NCBI GenBank assembly: GCA_934500835.1
Contig: CAKSTR010000003.1
Span: forward strand, 248,001-312,000
Reading direction: 5' to 3'
DNA from: an uncultured Paracoccaceae bacterium
GTDB taxonomy: Bacteria; Pseudomonadota; Alphaproteobacteria; Rhodobacterales; Rhodobacteraceae
DNA: 64,000 nucleotides
Within the stretch, counting starts at the first letter, position 1. The number at the start of each line of letters is the position of its first letter. Positions 54,967-64,000 of the stretch are shown piece by piece. Under the pieces are notes generated by a model. That model had not been told where the DNA came from and ran no database searches. It saw only the letters and a program-made list of their open reading frames with translations. Made by a program: the position numbers and the translations under genes.

Positions 54967-56579
54967 CCCATCTGCTTGAAGTCCGCGACCTTTCGGTCGA
55001 GTTCCATACCGCCGTGGGCACCGTCCATGCGGTGAAGCGGGTCAGCTTCCATCTGGACCGGGGTGAGACGCTGGCGATCCTGGGCGAGTCGGGGTCGGGC
55101 AAGTCGGTGTCCTCTTCGGCCATCATGGATCTGATCGACATGCCGCCGGGCAAGATCACCAGCGGGCAGATCCTGTTCGATGGCAAGGATCTGCTGAAGC
55201 TGCCCGCGCAGGCGCGGCGTGACATCAACGGCCGCAAGATCGCGATGATCTTCCAGGACCCGCTCAGCCACCTGAACCCGGTCTATACCGTCGGCTGGCA
55301 GATCGAAGAGGCGCTGACCGCCCACGGCGCGACCAAGGCCAAGGCCAATGCAGAGGCTTTGCGGCTGGTCACAAGGGTCGGCATCCCGAACCCGGCAGCC
55401 AGCCTGAAGAAGTATCCGCATGAATTTTCGGGCGGGCAGCGCCAGCGGCTGATGATCGCCATGGCGCTGGCGCTGAAGCCGGATCTTCTGATCGCGGATG
55501 AGCCGACGACCGCGCTGGATGTGACGGTGCAGGCCGAGGTGCTGGCGCTTCTGGATGAGTTGCAGCAGGAAACCGGCATGGGCATCCTGATCATCACCCA
55601 TGACCTTGGCGTGGTGGCCGAGATTGCCGACCGCGTGGTGGTGATGAACGCGGGCGAGGTGGTCGAGACCGGCGAGACCGCGCAGGTCTACCGCAACCCG
55701 CAGCACCCCTATACCCGCAAGCTGATCGGTGCCGCCTCCGGCAAGGGGGCCATGCACACACCCCCGCCCAGGACGGAACCGGTGCTTTCGGTGCGCAATG
55801 CCCGCAAGGTCTTTGGCAAGTTCACCGCTGTCGAGGATGTGTCGTTTGATCTGATGCCGGGCGAGACCCTGGCCATCGTCGGCGAAAGCGGTTCGGGCAA
55901 ATCGACTGTGGCCAAGCTTCTGTTGCGGCTTGAAGAGCCTACCGCCGGGCAGGCGCTGTGGAAGGGCCGCGACCTATTCACCATGTCCCCGGCCGATCTT
56001 TATGCCCTGCGCCGCGATCTGCAGATGGTGTTCCAGGACCCGACGCAAAGCCTGAACCCGCGGATGACGGTCTGGCAGCTGATCACCGAGGCCTGGGTGA
56101 TCCACCCCGGTATCCTGCCGCGCGACAAATGGAAGGCCCGCGTGGCCGAGCTTCTGACGCAGGTCGGGCTGAAGCCCGAGATGGCCGGCCGCTATCCGCA
56201 CCAGTTCTCGGGCGGGCAGCGCCAGCGCATCGCCATTGCCCGCGCGCTGGCGCTGGAGCCGCAACTGATCATCTGCGACGAGGCCGTGTCGGCACTGGAT
56301 GTCTCGGTGCAGGCGCAGGTGATCGCGCTTCTGGACGATCTGCGCAAACGACTGGGCATCAGCTTCATCTTCATCGCCCACGATCTGCCGGTGGTGCGTG
56401 ACTTCGCCGATCATGTGATGGTGATGCAGCAGGGCAGGGTTGTTGAAATAGGCCCCGTCGCGCAGGTGTTCGACGCCCCGCGCGAACCCTATACCCAGCG
56501 GTTGCTTGCGGCCGGTCTGGACCCGGATCCCGAAGTGCAGGCAACCCGCCGCGCGGCACGACTGGCACTTGCCGGCTGA
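54963..56579 (+). CDS. Fused dual ABC ATPase (DppD-DppF)
   Basis: 538 residues, two complete ATPase domains in one chain. Domain 1: Walker A GESGSGKSVSS, signature FSGGQRQRLMIAMAL, Walker B LIADEPTTALD, ITHD. Domain 2 from about residue 280: GESGSGKSTVAK, FSGGQRQRIAIARAL, IICDEAVSALD (Glu present, Ala for Pro), IAHD. Each has the oligopeptide C-terminal extension (HPYTRKL and EPYTQRL). It powers the family 5 importer. Fusion of the two ATPases is common in alphaproteobacteria. Confidence 0.93.
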   Translation: MTHLLEVRDLSVEFHTAVGTVHAVKRVSFHLDRGETLAILGESGSGKSVSSSAIMDLIDMPPGKITSGQILFDGKDLLKLPAQARRDINGRKIAMIFQDPLSHLNPVYTVGWQIEEALTAHGATKAKANAEALRLVTRVGIPNPAASLKKYPHEFSGGQRQRLMIAMALALKPDLLIADEPTTALDVTVQAEVLALLDELQQETGMGILIITHDLGVVAEIADRVVVMNAGEVVETGETAQVYRNPQHPYTRKLIGAASGKGAMHTPPPRTEPVLSVRNARKVFGKFTAVEDVSFDLMPGETLAIVGESGSGKSTVAKLLLRLEEPTAGQALWKGRDLFTMSPADLYALRRDLQMVFQDPTQSLNPRMTVWQLITEAWVIHPGILPRDKWKARVAELLTQVGLKPEMAGRYPHQFSGGQRQRIAIARALALEPQLIICDEAVSALDVSVQAQVIALLDDLRKRLGISFIFIAHDLPVVRDFADHVMVMQQGRVVEIGPVAQVFDAPREPYTQRLLAAGLDPDPEVQATRRAARLALAG

Positions 56580-56591
56580 GGCGCGCCTCGG

Positions 56592-57542
56592 TCAGCCGGG
56601 TGCGATCACATCTGCCGTCTCGGCGCGAAGGCCGTCAAATTCGGCCAGCAGCCAGTCGCGGACGCGGGCCACTGCGGGGCGGGACGTGCCGCCGCCATGG
56701 GCGACAAGATAATAGGTGTCACCAGTGCGCAGCACGCTGTCCGAGGCGGGGACAAGGCCGCCGGCCACCAGTTCGTTGGCCACGACATGCCACCAGCCAA
56801 GCGCGACGGTCTGGCCCTTCAGCGCCGATTGCACGACCAGCGCATAGTCTGGAAAGCTCATCTGCTCGACCCGGCGGTCGATGACCGGCGCGGGAAGTCC
56901 GGGCCGCGTGCGCGCGAAATACACCTCCCACGGCACCCGGATGTTGCCCATCAGGCAGGCCAGCGAATGCCCCGCCAGCCCGGCGTCGGGATCAAGCGGG
57001 CCGTGCCGGGCAAGGTAGTCGGGGCTGCAGACCGGCAGCACGATCTCGGGCGTCAGCGGCCAGTGCTGCAGATCCTCCGTCGTGTCCAGCCCGTGGCGGA
57101 TGCCAAGATCACCTGTGCCCAGGCGGCCCACCGGCTCGCCGTGGATCAGTTCGAACCGCAGCGCGATCTCGGGCAGGCTTTCGCGCAATCGGGTGAAGCG
57201 GGGCATCATGCAATGGATGGCGAAGGCGGAGGACACTGACAGCGTGACGGTCTGGGCATCAAGGTTGCTGTCCACGATCTCGGCCAGGGCGCTTTCGATC
57301 CGGTCGAAGCCGTCACGGATGGCGCGGTGCAGGAAAAGTCCGGTCTCGGTCAGTTCCAGCCGGCCCGGAAGCCGGCGGAACAGCTGCACGCCCAGATGCG
57401 CCTCAAGCCGGCCGATGGTGCGGCTGATCGCCGGTTGCGTCACGTTGAACTCGCGCGCGGCATGGGTGAAGTTCAGGTGCTGGGCTGCGGCGTCGAACAT
57501 GAACAGCGCGCCGGTGGATGGCAGCTTCAGGCGAAGGGACAT
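56592..57542 (-). CDS. LysR-family transcription regulator, GcvA-like
   Basis: 316 residues. The N-terminal helix-turn-helix (LNFTHAAREFNVTQPAISRTIGRLEAHLGVQLFRR, about residues 19-53) is of the GcvA/AmpR subgroup. The effector domain runs from about residue 90 (VTLSVSSAFAIHCMMPRF). CAGGAG precedes ATG 57542. It ends 12 bases from the ATPase stop (convergent) and is divergent from the flavoprotein gene at 57665, which is its most likely target. Confidence 0.88.
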   Translation of the reverse strand: MSLRLKLPSTGALFMFDAAAQHLNFTHAAREFNVTQPAISRTIGRLEAHLGVQLFRRLPGRLELTETGLFLHRAIRDGFDRIESALAEIVDSNLDAQTVTLSVSSAFAIHCMMPRFTRLRESLPEIALRFELIHGEPVGRLGTGDLGIRHGLDTTEDLQHWPLTPEIVLPVCSPDYLARHGPLDPDAGLAGHSLACLMGNIRVPWEVYFARTRPGLPAPVIDRRVEQMSFPDYALVVQSALKGQTVALGWWHVVANELVAGGLVPASDSVLRTGDTYYLVAHGGGTSRPAVARVRDWLLAEFDGLRAETADVIAPG

Positions 57543-57664
57543 GGCTTGCGGCTCCTGCCTTCGGGGGACCATTACCTGAAAGCATGGCGGCAGCAGAATT
57601 TCAACCGCCGCGCCGCGTGCGACATGCCCTAGGCTGAGGGCAAGCCAGCGCCGGAGTCCGTGTC

Positions 57665-59683
57665 ATGACGACATTCCCGCATCTCTTCGCCCCGCTTTCC
57701 CTGCGCAGGGTCGACGTGCGAAACCGCATCCTGTCGACCGGCCATCAGACCTATCTGGCGGCGGGCGGAGTTCCGGGCGACGATCTGATTGCCTATCACG
57801 CCGCCCGCGCGCGGGGCGGCGTCGGGTTGATCGTGACCGAGGCCGCGCGGTTCCATGACAGTTCGGTTTCTGATTCACCGGATCTGACCATCCTTTCCGA
57901 TGCGGCGATCCCGCATTTCACGCGGCTTGCCACGGCCGTGAAGGGGCAGGGCGCGCGGATCTTCGGCCAACTCTCGCATGCCGGGCGGGTGACGCGGCGG
58001 ATGCGCGGCGGGCTGCGCGGCGAGGTCTTTGCCCCTTCCGCCGTGGCCGAGCACCGCTTCCAGACCGTCCCGCGCGAGATGCCGGCCGAGATGGTCGAGG
58101 AACTGGTTGCCGCTGCCGCCGCGGGGGCGGCCCGGTATCGCGCGGCGGGCTATGACGGGGTCGAGCTGATGGCCAGTCATGGCCTTCTTTTCGCGCAGTT
58201 TCTGAACCCGCGGGTGAACCGGCGGCAGGACCGCTATGGCGGCTCGCCCGCGAACCGGATGCGCGCCTTGTCCGAGGCGCTGGCAGCCGTCCGGGGCGCG
58301 GTCGGCCCCGCGATGGTCGTGGGCCTTCGCATCTCGGTCGGAGAGCGCGAGCGGGACGGGCTGGAAGAACAAGAGGCTCTGGCCGTGTGCCGGGCGCTGG
58401 CTGACGCAGGTCTGGTCGACTATCTGAATGTCACGGTGGGCAGCATGGCCGGCCTCGGCGGCTCCATCCATGTTGTGCCGCCGATGGAGATGACGCCGGG
58501 CTATACCGCCGGCGCGGCTGCATTGCTGAAGGCGCAGGTTGGCGTGCCGGTGTTCGTCGCCGGGCGGATCAACCAGCCGCATCTGGCCGAACAGATCCTT
58601 GCCGCCGGACAGGCCGACATGTGCGGCATGACCCGGGCGCTGATCGCCGACCCCGGCATGCCCGCCAAGGCGCGACAGGGCCGGCTGGATGAGGTGCGCG
58701 CCTGCATCGGCTGCAATCAGGGCTGCATCGGCCATTTTCATCGTGGCCTGCCCATCTCGTGCATCCAGCGGCCCGAGACCGGGCGCGAGGCGCATCTTGC
58801 CGCGCCGGATCGGGCCGAACGGCCCCTGCGGGTTCTCGTCGCCGGCGGTGGCCCGGCCGGGCTGAAGGCGGCAGCCACCGCGGCGCACGCCGGGCATCGG
58901 GTGCTGCTTTGTGAAGCCGGGCCGCAAATCGGCGGGCAGGCGCTGCTGGCGCAAAGCCTGCCCGGAAGGGCCGAATTCGGCGGGCTTGTCACCAATCTTC
59001 TGGCCGAGGCGACAGCGCATCAGGTGCAGATCCGGTTGAACTGCCGTGTCGATGCCGCCATGATTAAGGCCGAGGCGCCCGATCTGGTGGTGCTGGCCAC
59101 CGGCGGCACGCCCGCCCCGGCGCAGGTCGAAGGGCAGGAGGCCGGCGATGTCATGCTGGCCGAAGAGGTGCTGTCCGGAGCGCGGCGGCCCGGCGCGCGG
59201 GTTCTGGTCGCCGACTGGCGCTGCGACTGGGTTGGCCCCGGTCTGGCGGTGCTGCTGGCCGGTCAGGGCCATTCGGTGCGCCTTGCGGTCGAGGGCACCT
59301 GCGCGGGCCAGAACCTGCCGCAATATGTCCGCGATCTCTGGGTTGGCCGCCTGCATGAGGCGGGGGTCGCCGTGATCCCTTTCGCCACGATCTTCGGCGT
59401 CGATGCCGATACGGCCTGGCTGACCCATGCGGCCTCGGACCTGCCGATCACCTGCGCAGGGGTGGACAGCGTGGTTCTCTGTGCCGGCCGGCGCCCCGAA
59501 GACGGGCTGCGCGCGGGATTGACCGCGCGCGGCATCCCCCATGTCGCGGTCGGGGACTGCGCCACCGGACGGACCGCGGAAGAGGCCGTCTATGAGGGGA
59601 TGGTGCTGGTGATGGAGGCGCTGGGGCGGCTGCAAGAGGGCGACGTTGCGAATCGCAGCGCAATCGATGATCGGAATATGTAG
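57665..59683 (+). CDS. OYE/TMADH-type FMN, 4Fe-4S, FAD oxidoreductase
   Basis: 672 residues. An old-yellow-enzyme barrel (residues 1-350: LFAPLSLRRVDVRNRI, GQLSHAGR, GYDGVELMASHGLLFAQFLNPRVNRRQDRYGGS) precedes a cluster motif C-x2-C-x3-C-x11-C (CIGCNQGC, then Cys in PISCIQ) and an FAD/NAD-binding half (LVAGGGPAGLKAAATAA). The layout matches trimethylamine dehydrogenase, 2,4-dienoyl-CoA reductase and proline-betaine or N-methylproline demethylases. Without substrate residues aligned the reaction is not assigned; demethylation of a quaternary or N-methyl amine is a fair guess. Confidence 0.85.
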   Translation: MTTFPHLFAPLSLRRVDVRNRILSTGHQTYLAAGGVPGDDLIAYHAARARGGVGLIVTEAARFHDSSVSDSPDLTILSDAAIPHFTRLATAVKGQGARIFGQLSHAGRVTRRMRGGLRGEVFAPSAVAEHRFQTVPREMPAEMVEELVAAAAAGAARYRAAGYDGVELMASHGLLFAQFLNPRVNRRQDRYGGSPANRMRALSEALAAVRGAVGPAMVVGLRISVGERERDGLEEQEALAVCRALADAGLVDYLNVTVGSMAGLGGSIHVVPPMEMTPGYTAGAAALLKAQVGVPVFVAGRINQPHLAEQILAAGQADMCGMTRALIADPGMPAKARQGRLDEVRACIGCNQGCIGHFHRGLPISCIQRPETGREAHLAAPDRAERPLRVLVAGGGPAGLKAAATAAHAGHRVLLCEAGPQIGGQALLAQSLPGRAEFGGLVTNLLAEATAHQVQIRLNCRVDAAMIKAEAPDLVVLATGGTPAPAQVEGQEAGDVMLAEEVLSGARRPGARVLVADWRCDWVGPGLAVLLAGQGHSVRLAVEGTCAGQNLPQYVRDLWVGRLHEAGVAVIPFATIFGVDADTAWLTHAASDLPITCAGVDSVVLCAGRRPEDGLRAGLTARGIPHVAVGDCATGRTAEEAVYEGMVLVMEALGRLQEGDVANRSAIDDRNM

Positions 59684-59733
59684 AACTATCGTTATGAAAA
59701 ATAATGATAATATACAATTGTGTGGACAAAATA

Positions 59734-59747
59734 TGATTGACCAATCA
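59734..59747. promoter_or_regulatory. TetR/BetI-type operator TGATTG-AC-CAATCA
   Basis: A perfect 6-2-6 inverted repeat in an AT-rich stretch, 25 bases before the aminotransferase start. It resembles operators of BetI-like TetR regulators; one is encoded two genes on. Confidence 0.6.
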
Positions 59748-59772
59748 ATCATTTCAGAAACGGGAGGCTGAC

Positions 59773-61152
59773 ATGGACCTGCGGAACGAAACGGCGGCAG
59801 AGGCGGCAGCGCGCGGGCATCTGCTTCAGCCGTCCGAGGAAATGGCCAAGCTGGGGCAGGGCTCCCGGCCGCTGTTGACCCATGGCGAGGGCATCCATGT
59901 CTTCACGGCAACCGGCAAGCGGCTGATCGATGGTCCGGCCGGGATGTGGTGCACCCAGATAGGATACGCCCGGCCCGAGATTGCCGAGGCCATCGCGAAA
60001 CAGGCAATGACGCTGTCCTACAATTCGCCCTGGTATACCGTGAACAGCCCCGCAGCAGACCTGTCGGCGCAGATCGCGGCCCGAACTCCGGGAGATCTGA
60101 ACCGGGTCTTCTTCACCACCGGCGGATCGACCGCCGTCGATACGGCGCTGCGCTTCAGCGAATATTACAACAACGTGCTGGGCCGGCCGCAGAAGAAGAA
60201 GATCATCGTGCGGATCGATGGCTACCACGGCAGCACGGCGCTGACGGCGGCCTGTTCGGGGCGCACCGGGATGTGGCCGAACTTCGACATCGCGCAGGAT
60301 CGGATCAGCTTCCTTTCCGCGCCGAACCCGCGGTTGGCCGAAGGGCGCAGCCCGGATGATTTCCTTGCCCTGCTGGTCGATGAGTTCGAGGCGCGGCTGG
60401 CCGCCCTTGGCCCTGAAACCGTGGCGGCTTTCCTGGCCGAGCCTGTGCAGGCCTCGGGCGGGGTCATCATCCCGCCCAAGGGCTATCACGCCCGCATCCG
60501 CGAAATCTGCGCCCGCCACGACATCCTTTACATCTCGGACGAGGTGGTCACCGCCTTTGGCCGCTGCGGCGCCTGGTTCGCCTCGGAAGAGGTGTTCGGC
60601 GTGGTCCCCGACATCATCACCTTCGCCAAGGGCGTGACCTCGGGCTATGTGCCCCTGGGCGGGCTGGCGATTTCCGAGTCGGTCCTGGCCCGCGTCTCTG
60701 GCGGGAACGCCAAGGGCGGCTGGTTCAACAACGGCTATACCTACAGCGGCCACCCGGTCGCCTGCGCGGCGGCGCTTGCCAATATCGAGGTGATCGAGAA
60801 GGACGGCCTTCTGCCGCATGTCCGCGCGATGGAGCCGCAGTTCGGCCGGATGCTGGAAGGGTTGCGGGATCTGCCGCTGGTGGTGGATGCCCGCCATACC
60901 GGCCTGATCGGCGCGGTCGAGATCATGACCGGCCCGCCCCACGCCGAGGCCGATGAATTCGACAAGAAGCTTGCCGCCCGCGTCGATGCCATCGCCTACG
61001 AACTGGGTCTGATCGTGCGGCCGATCGCAAATCTTTGCGTGATTTCGCCGCCGCTGGTGATCACCCCCGCACAGATCGACGAGATCGGCACCATCTTGCG
61101 GCAGGCGATCACCCGGACCGCCAGGGAGTTGGCCGATGGCCAATTTGGCTGA
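59773..61152 (+). CDS. Class III PLP aminotransferase
   Basis: 459 residues. [17 protein letters not shown], the substrate-region [17 protein letters not shown]-Asp in [12 protein letters not shown] and Schiff-base Lys in [16 protein letters not shown] place it with omega-amino-acid, polyamine or beta-alanine:pyruvate aminotransferases. GGGAGG precedes the start. Its end overlaps the TetR gene by 17 bases. It may transaminate an amine derived from the flavoprotein product. Confidence 0.9.
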   Translation: MDLRNETAAEAAARGHLLQPSEEMAKLGQGSRPLLTHGEGIHVFTATGKRLIDGPAGMWCTQIGYARPEIAEAIAKQAMTLSYNSPWYTVNSPAADLSAQIAARTPGDLNRVFFTTGGSTAVDTALRFSEYYNNVLGRPQKKKIIVRIDGYHGSTALTAACSGRTGMWPNFDIAQDRISFLSAPNPRLAEGRSPDDFLALLVDEFEARLAALGPETVAAFLAEPVQASGGVIIPPKGYHARIREICARHDILYISDEVVTAFGRCGAWFASEEVFGVVPDIITFAKGVTSGYVPLGGLAISESVLARVSGGNAKGGWFNNGYTYSGHPVACAAALANIEVIEKDGLLPHVRAMEPQFGRMLEGLRDLPLVVDARHTGLIGAVEIMTGPPHAEADEFDKKLAARVDAIAYELGLIVRPIANLCVISPPLVITPAQIDEIGTILRQAITRTARELADGQFG

Positions 61153-61795
61153 CCCCGCACCGATCCGCCGCCGCAAGTGCATTCCCCGCGACGATCAGGT
61201 CATGGGGCGGCGGCGGCAGCTGCTGGAGGCTACGGTCTCGGTCATCGGCAAAAGCGGGCTGACCGGGCTGACCATGAAGACCATCGCCGATGCCGCCGGT
61301 TGCAGCTATGGCGTGGCGGCTTTCCACTTCCGGTCGAAGGATGGTCTGCTTCTGGCGGCGCTGGATCATCTGGTCGAGGAATATGAGAAGATCCGCCAGC
61401 CGCTTGCGTCTGGCGCAGTCGGGCCGGCCGAGGCGGCTGCCTTCCGCCTTCGCGCCATGGTGGACAGTGATTTCGACGGAACGGTCTCGGGCGGGCGGCA
61501 GATTGCGGTCTGGGTGGCCTTCTGGGCCGAAACCGCCCGCAACCGCGCCTATCGCCTGCGCTGCGCCGAACTGAAAAAGCGTTACCGCCAGACCACCGCT
61601 GCCGATGTGGCGACACTGGCCGCCGCACGCGGGCTGGCGGTCGATGCCGATCAGGTCTCGGCCACGCTGAACGCCATAGTGGACGGGTTCTGGATCTCGA
61701 ATCTGGTGGCGGGTCAGACCGGCCCGGCATCGCGTGAGGCCGGGCGGCAGGCCTGTCTGGCCTATCTGAAGTCAGTGTTTCCTGCGGATTTCTAA
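61136..61795 (+). CDS. BetI-like TetR-family repressor
   Basis: 219 residues. Helix-turn-helix ([44 protein letters not shown], about residues 29-72) with a BetI-type C-terminal ligand domain ([30 protein letters not shown]). BetI represses choline to betaine genes; related proteins sense other quaternary amines, CoA esters or fatty acids. It probably represses from the TGATTG site at 59734. Confidence 0.88.
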   Translation: MANLADPAPIRRRKCIPRDDQVMGRRRQLLEATVSVIGKSGLTGLTMKTIADAAGCSYGVAAFHFRSKDGLLLAALDHLVEEYEKIRQPLASGAVGPAEAAAFRLRAMVDSDFDGTVSGGRQIAVWVAFWAETARNRAYRLRCAELKKRYRQTTAADVATLAAARGLAVDADQVSATLNAIVDGFWISNLVAGQTGPASREAGRQACLAYLKSVFPADF

Positions 61796-61851
61796 GGGCG
61801 CGGTGCTGACAGGCCCAACCACAGGTTATGGCGATATGAGTATTCGGAGTT

Positions 61852-61890
61852 AGGTGATCACCTGAAACCACCGCTAGCCTTACCTAGCGG
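61852..61890. promoter_or_regulatory. Palindrome pair before the acyl-CoA synthetase
   Basis: AGGTGATCACCT (61852-61863) is a perfect 12-base palindrome; CCGCTAG (61871-61877) and CTAGCGG (61884-61890) form a 7-base inverted repeat with a 6-base spacer. Both lie between the TetR gene and the synthetase. They differ from the 59734 operator, so a second regulator is possible. Confidence 0.4.
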
Positions 61891-61904
61891 CACTGGGGGG
61901 CGAG

Positions 61905-64000
61905 ATGACCATCGGAACGGCGATCAGCGCAGCAAGGACGGGCGGGGTCCATCCGCTTGACCCGCTGTTGCGGCCGGCCTCGCTGGCCTTTGTGGGCGCC
62001 TCGCCGAAGCCCGATACCCCCGGCAACACCATGCTGCACGCGGCCACGCTGGATGGCTACCGGGGCCGCGTTCATGCGGTGAATCCGCGATATGACCGCA
62101 TCGGGGACGTGCCCTGCTTCCCCTCGCTTGCAGCACTGCCGGCACCGGTGGAACATGTGGTGCTGGGGCTTGGCAACGCGCAGCTTGAGGCAGGGCTGAC
62201 CGAGGCCGTCGCGCATGGGGCGAAGGCGGTCACGATCTTCGCCAGTTGCGATCTGACCGGGCAGCCGGGCGATCCCTTGGCCGGACGGCTGGCGGCCATC
62301 GCGCGCGAGGCGGGGGTCGCGATCTGCGGCGGCAATGGCATGGGGTTCTGCAATCCCACAATCGGCCTGCGCGTCTCGGGTTTTGCGGCGGCCCTGCCGA
62401 TGCGGCCGGGGCCGGTGGCCTTCATCACGCAATCCGGCTCGGCCTTCAGCGCGCTGGCCTATAACGACGCGCGGCTGAAGTATCTGCTGGCGGTGTCCAG
62501 CGGGCGCGAACTGACGACCGAGGCCGCCGACTATATGGACTGGGCGCTGGACCAGCCGCAGACGCGGGCGGTCGGGCTGTTTCTGGAAACCGCCCGCAGC
62601 CCCGGGCGGCTGGTGGCGGCGCTGGAAAAGGCCGATGCGCTGGGCGTTCCGGTGGTCGCGCTGAAGGTCGGCAAAAGCCCCATCGCGGCGGAGTTTGCCG
62701 TCAGCCATTCGGGTGCCATCGCCGGAGACAGTGCCGCCTGGGACGCGCTGTTCGCCCGCCATGGCGTCATGGCCGTGGACACGCTGGACGATCTGTCGGC
62801 GACGCTGCTGCTGGCCGCGCATGCCGGCGTTCTGCCGCCCGGCGGAATGGCCTCTCTGCACGACTCGGGGGGCGAGCGCGAGATGGTGGCCGATCTGGCG
62901 GAACGGCACGAAGTGCCTTTCGCGGCGGTCAGCCAGCGCACGCTGGACCGGCTGGCGCTGCATCTCGATCCCGGGCTGCCGCCGGCCAATCCCCTGGATG
63001 TCTGGGGCACCGGCCGCGATTTCGAGGCGCAGGTGCAGGGCTGCATGGAGGCGATGCTGGATGACCCAGACACCGCCATCGGCGTGCTGTTCCAGGATGT
63101 CCGAGACGGATCATATGTTGCCGAAGGGTTTACCCGTGCGGTGGTGGCGGCGGCTCGGGGCCGGACGACACCCTGTGCCGTGGTCAGCAACTATGCCAGC
63201 GTCAGCCATCGCGCCCTTGCCTTGCGGGTGACAGAAGCCGGAGTGCCGGTGATCGATGGCACGGTCGAGGGGCTGCGCGCCGTCCGTCATCTGATGGCTT
63301 TCCGTGACCGCCGCGCGGCACCGCGCAGTATGCCCGCTCCGGTGACTGCGGCGACACGCGAGCACTGGCGCGCGCGGCTGGCCCATCCCGCGCCAGTTTC
63401 GGCAACCGAAGCGGCGGCATTGCTGGGTGACTACGGCATCCCGGTGGCCGAGACCCTTCCGGCCGACAGCGCCGAGACGGCCGTGGCGGCAGCCAACCGC
63501 CTTGGCTGGCCTGTCGCGTTGAAATCGGCAGCCGAGGGTCTGCATCACAAGACCGAGGCGGATGGGGTGGCCCTCAACCTGCCGGACGCGGATGCGCTGC
63601 GGGCCGCCTATGACGGCATGTCCGGCCTTGGGCCGCAGGTCACCGTCTCGCCCATGGTGCGGGGCCGGATCGAGATGGCTTTTGGGCTGGTGCAGGATGC
63701 GCAGTTCGGCCCGGTGCTGATGCTGGCCGCAGGGGGTGTCTATATCGAAGCACTGGCCGACCGCGCCGTCGCCCTGCCGCCCGTGTCGCAGGAACAGGCG
63801 GCACGGATGCTGGCGGGTTTGCGGGTGCACCGGCTGATGGGGGCGCTGCGGGGCCTGCCGGCGGTGGATGCCGGGGCCGTGGCCGCCGCCTTTGCCCGCC
63901 TTTCCATGCTGGCGGAAGATCTGGGCGATCTGATCGCCGAACTGGATGTGAACCCGCTTCTGGTCTCGGACACCGGCATCAGGGCGGTGGATGCCCTGAT
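61905..64000 (+). CDS. ADP-forming acyl-CoA synthetase, cut by the window edge
   Basis: The first 698 codons are present. A CoA-binding Rossmann domain (residues 20-140: PASLAFVGASPKPDTPGNTML), two flavodoxin-like ligase domains with ITQSGSAFSALAYND and the phospho-accepting His in AVSHSGAIAGDS, then an ATP-grasp domain (GWPVALKSAAEGLHHKTEADGV) ending in ELDVNPLLV. The family converts an acid, CoA and ATP to acyl-CoA with ADP (acetate-CoA ligase or pimeloyl-like). Only a few C-terminal residues should be missing. With the aminotransferase and flavoprotein it could activate a carboxylic-acid end product. Confidence 0.9.
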   Translation, partial: MTIGTAISAARTGGVHPLDPLLRPASLAFVGASPKPDTPGNTMLHAATLDGYRGRVHAVNPRYDRIGDVPCFPSLAALPAPVEHVVLGLGNAQLEAGLTEAVAHGAKAVTIFASCDLTGQPGDPLAGRLAAIAREAGVAICGGNGMGFCNPTIGLRVSGFAAALPMRPGPVAFITQSGSAFSALAYNDARLKYLLAVSSGRELTTEAADYMDWALDQPQTRAVGLFLETARSPGRLVAALEKADALGVPVVALKVGKSPIAAEFAVSHSGAIAGDSAAWDALFARHGVMAVDTLDDLSATLLLAAHAGVLPPGGMASLHDSGGEREMVADLAERHEVPFAAVSQRTLDRLALHLDPGLPPANPLDVWGTGRDFEAQVQGCMEAMLDDPDTAIGVLFQDVRDGSYVAEGFTRAVVAAARGRTTPCAVVSNYASVSHRALALRVTEAGVPVIDGTVEGLRAVRHLMAFRDRRAAPRSMPAPVTAATREHWRARLAHPAPVSATEAAALLGDYGIPVAETLPADSAETAVAAANRLGWPVALKSAAEGLHHKTEADGVALNLPDADALRAAYDGMSGLGPQVTVSPMVRGRIEMAFGLVQDAQFGPVLMLAAGGVYIEALADRAVALPPVSQEQAARMLAGLRVHRLMGALRGLPAVDAGAVAAAFARLSMLAEDLGDLIAELDVNPLLVSDTGIRAVDAL

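Overview
This is 64 kb of high-GC chromosome from an alphaproteobacterium, most likely Rhodobacterales (Paracoccaceae). The reasons are a CcrM-type GANTC methyltransferase next to RNase HII, the compact flgE-flgK-flgL-flgI cluster with a convergent motB, a methionine synthase split into two genes, two cobalamin riboswitches, and the general GC-rich codon use with many ATGA overlaps. I see no tRNA, rRNA, CRISPR array, insertion sequence or phage. The window reads as ordinary chromosome with several accessory catabolic islands. The first gene may lack upstream context, and the last gene runs off the right edge.

Layout. (1) 0-0.8 kb: a GH25 lipoprotein. (2) 1.0-9.5 kb: an AmiC-like ligand sensor and an AmiR-like ANTAR antiterminator, followed by a 390-base leader packed with consecutive hairpins, then hydantoinase/oxoprolinase-type hyuA and hyuB and an NCS1 permease with an unusual zinc-ribbon tail. 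This looks like a ligand-gated antitermination circuit for a cyclic amide or ureide. (3) 9.5-17.2 kb: a cell-envelope modification locus. A PmrAB/QseBC-like two-component system lies between a leftward operon (DedA, ArnT-like transferase, PAP2 phosphatase) and a rightward operon (LAB_N membrane protein, second ArnT-like transferase, ArnC/GtrB-like glycosyltransferase). Eleven-base-period direct repeats sit upstream of the regulator and, more weakly, of dedA. (4) 17.3-28.2 kb: a B12 neighbourhood. It has a riboswitch-controlled BtuFCD-like importer, split B12-dependent methionine synthase, and a second riboswitch ahead of a DUF1636 protein and an ABC ATPase that has lost its catalytic residues. 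An L-fuconate dehydratase/SDR pair sits in the middle.

(5) 28.2-34.3 kb: flagellar hook, hook-filament junction and P-ring genes plus motB. (6) 34.4-40.7 kb: a two-subunit molybdenum hydroxylase (IorAB type), a DUF1801-like protein, a membrane protein with a C-terminal winged helix, small exported proteins and an MBL-fold persulfide-dioxygenase-like enzyme. (7) 40.7-44.1 kb: housekeeping gph-rpe, rnhB and ccrM. The ccrM promoter carries four GANTC sites in 46 bases. (8) 44.3-56.6 kb: a catabolic island with a DUF1537 acid-sugar kinase, GntR regulator, iron-type alcohol dehydrogenase, DHDPS-family lyase, PdxA2, a cytoplasmic Asp-box (sialidase-like) protein, a DMT exporter/importer and a complete Dpp/Opp-type ABC importer. 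Similar TTGT-N2-ACAA or TTGACAA sites lie at its promoters. (9) 56.6-64 kb: a LysR regulator, an OYE/TMADH-type flavoprotein, a class III aminotransferase, a BetI-like TetR regulator with a clear operator, and the start of an ADP-forming acyl-CoA synthetase.

The systems most worth a second look are the AmiC/AmiR-leader-hydantoinase circuit, the DUF1537/PdxA2/Asp-box island with its ABC importer, the degenerate ATPase under the second B12 riboswitch, and the GANTC-dense ccrM promoter. Functions are assigned by recognising motifs and families by eye; no database search was run.
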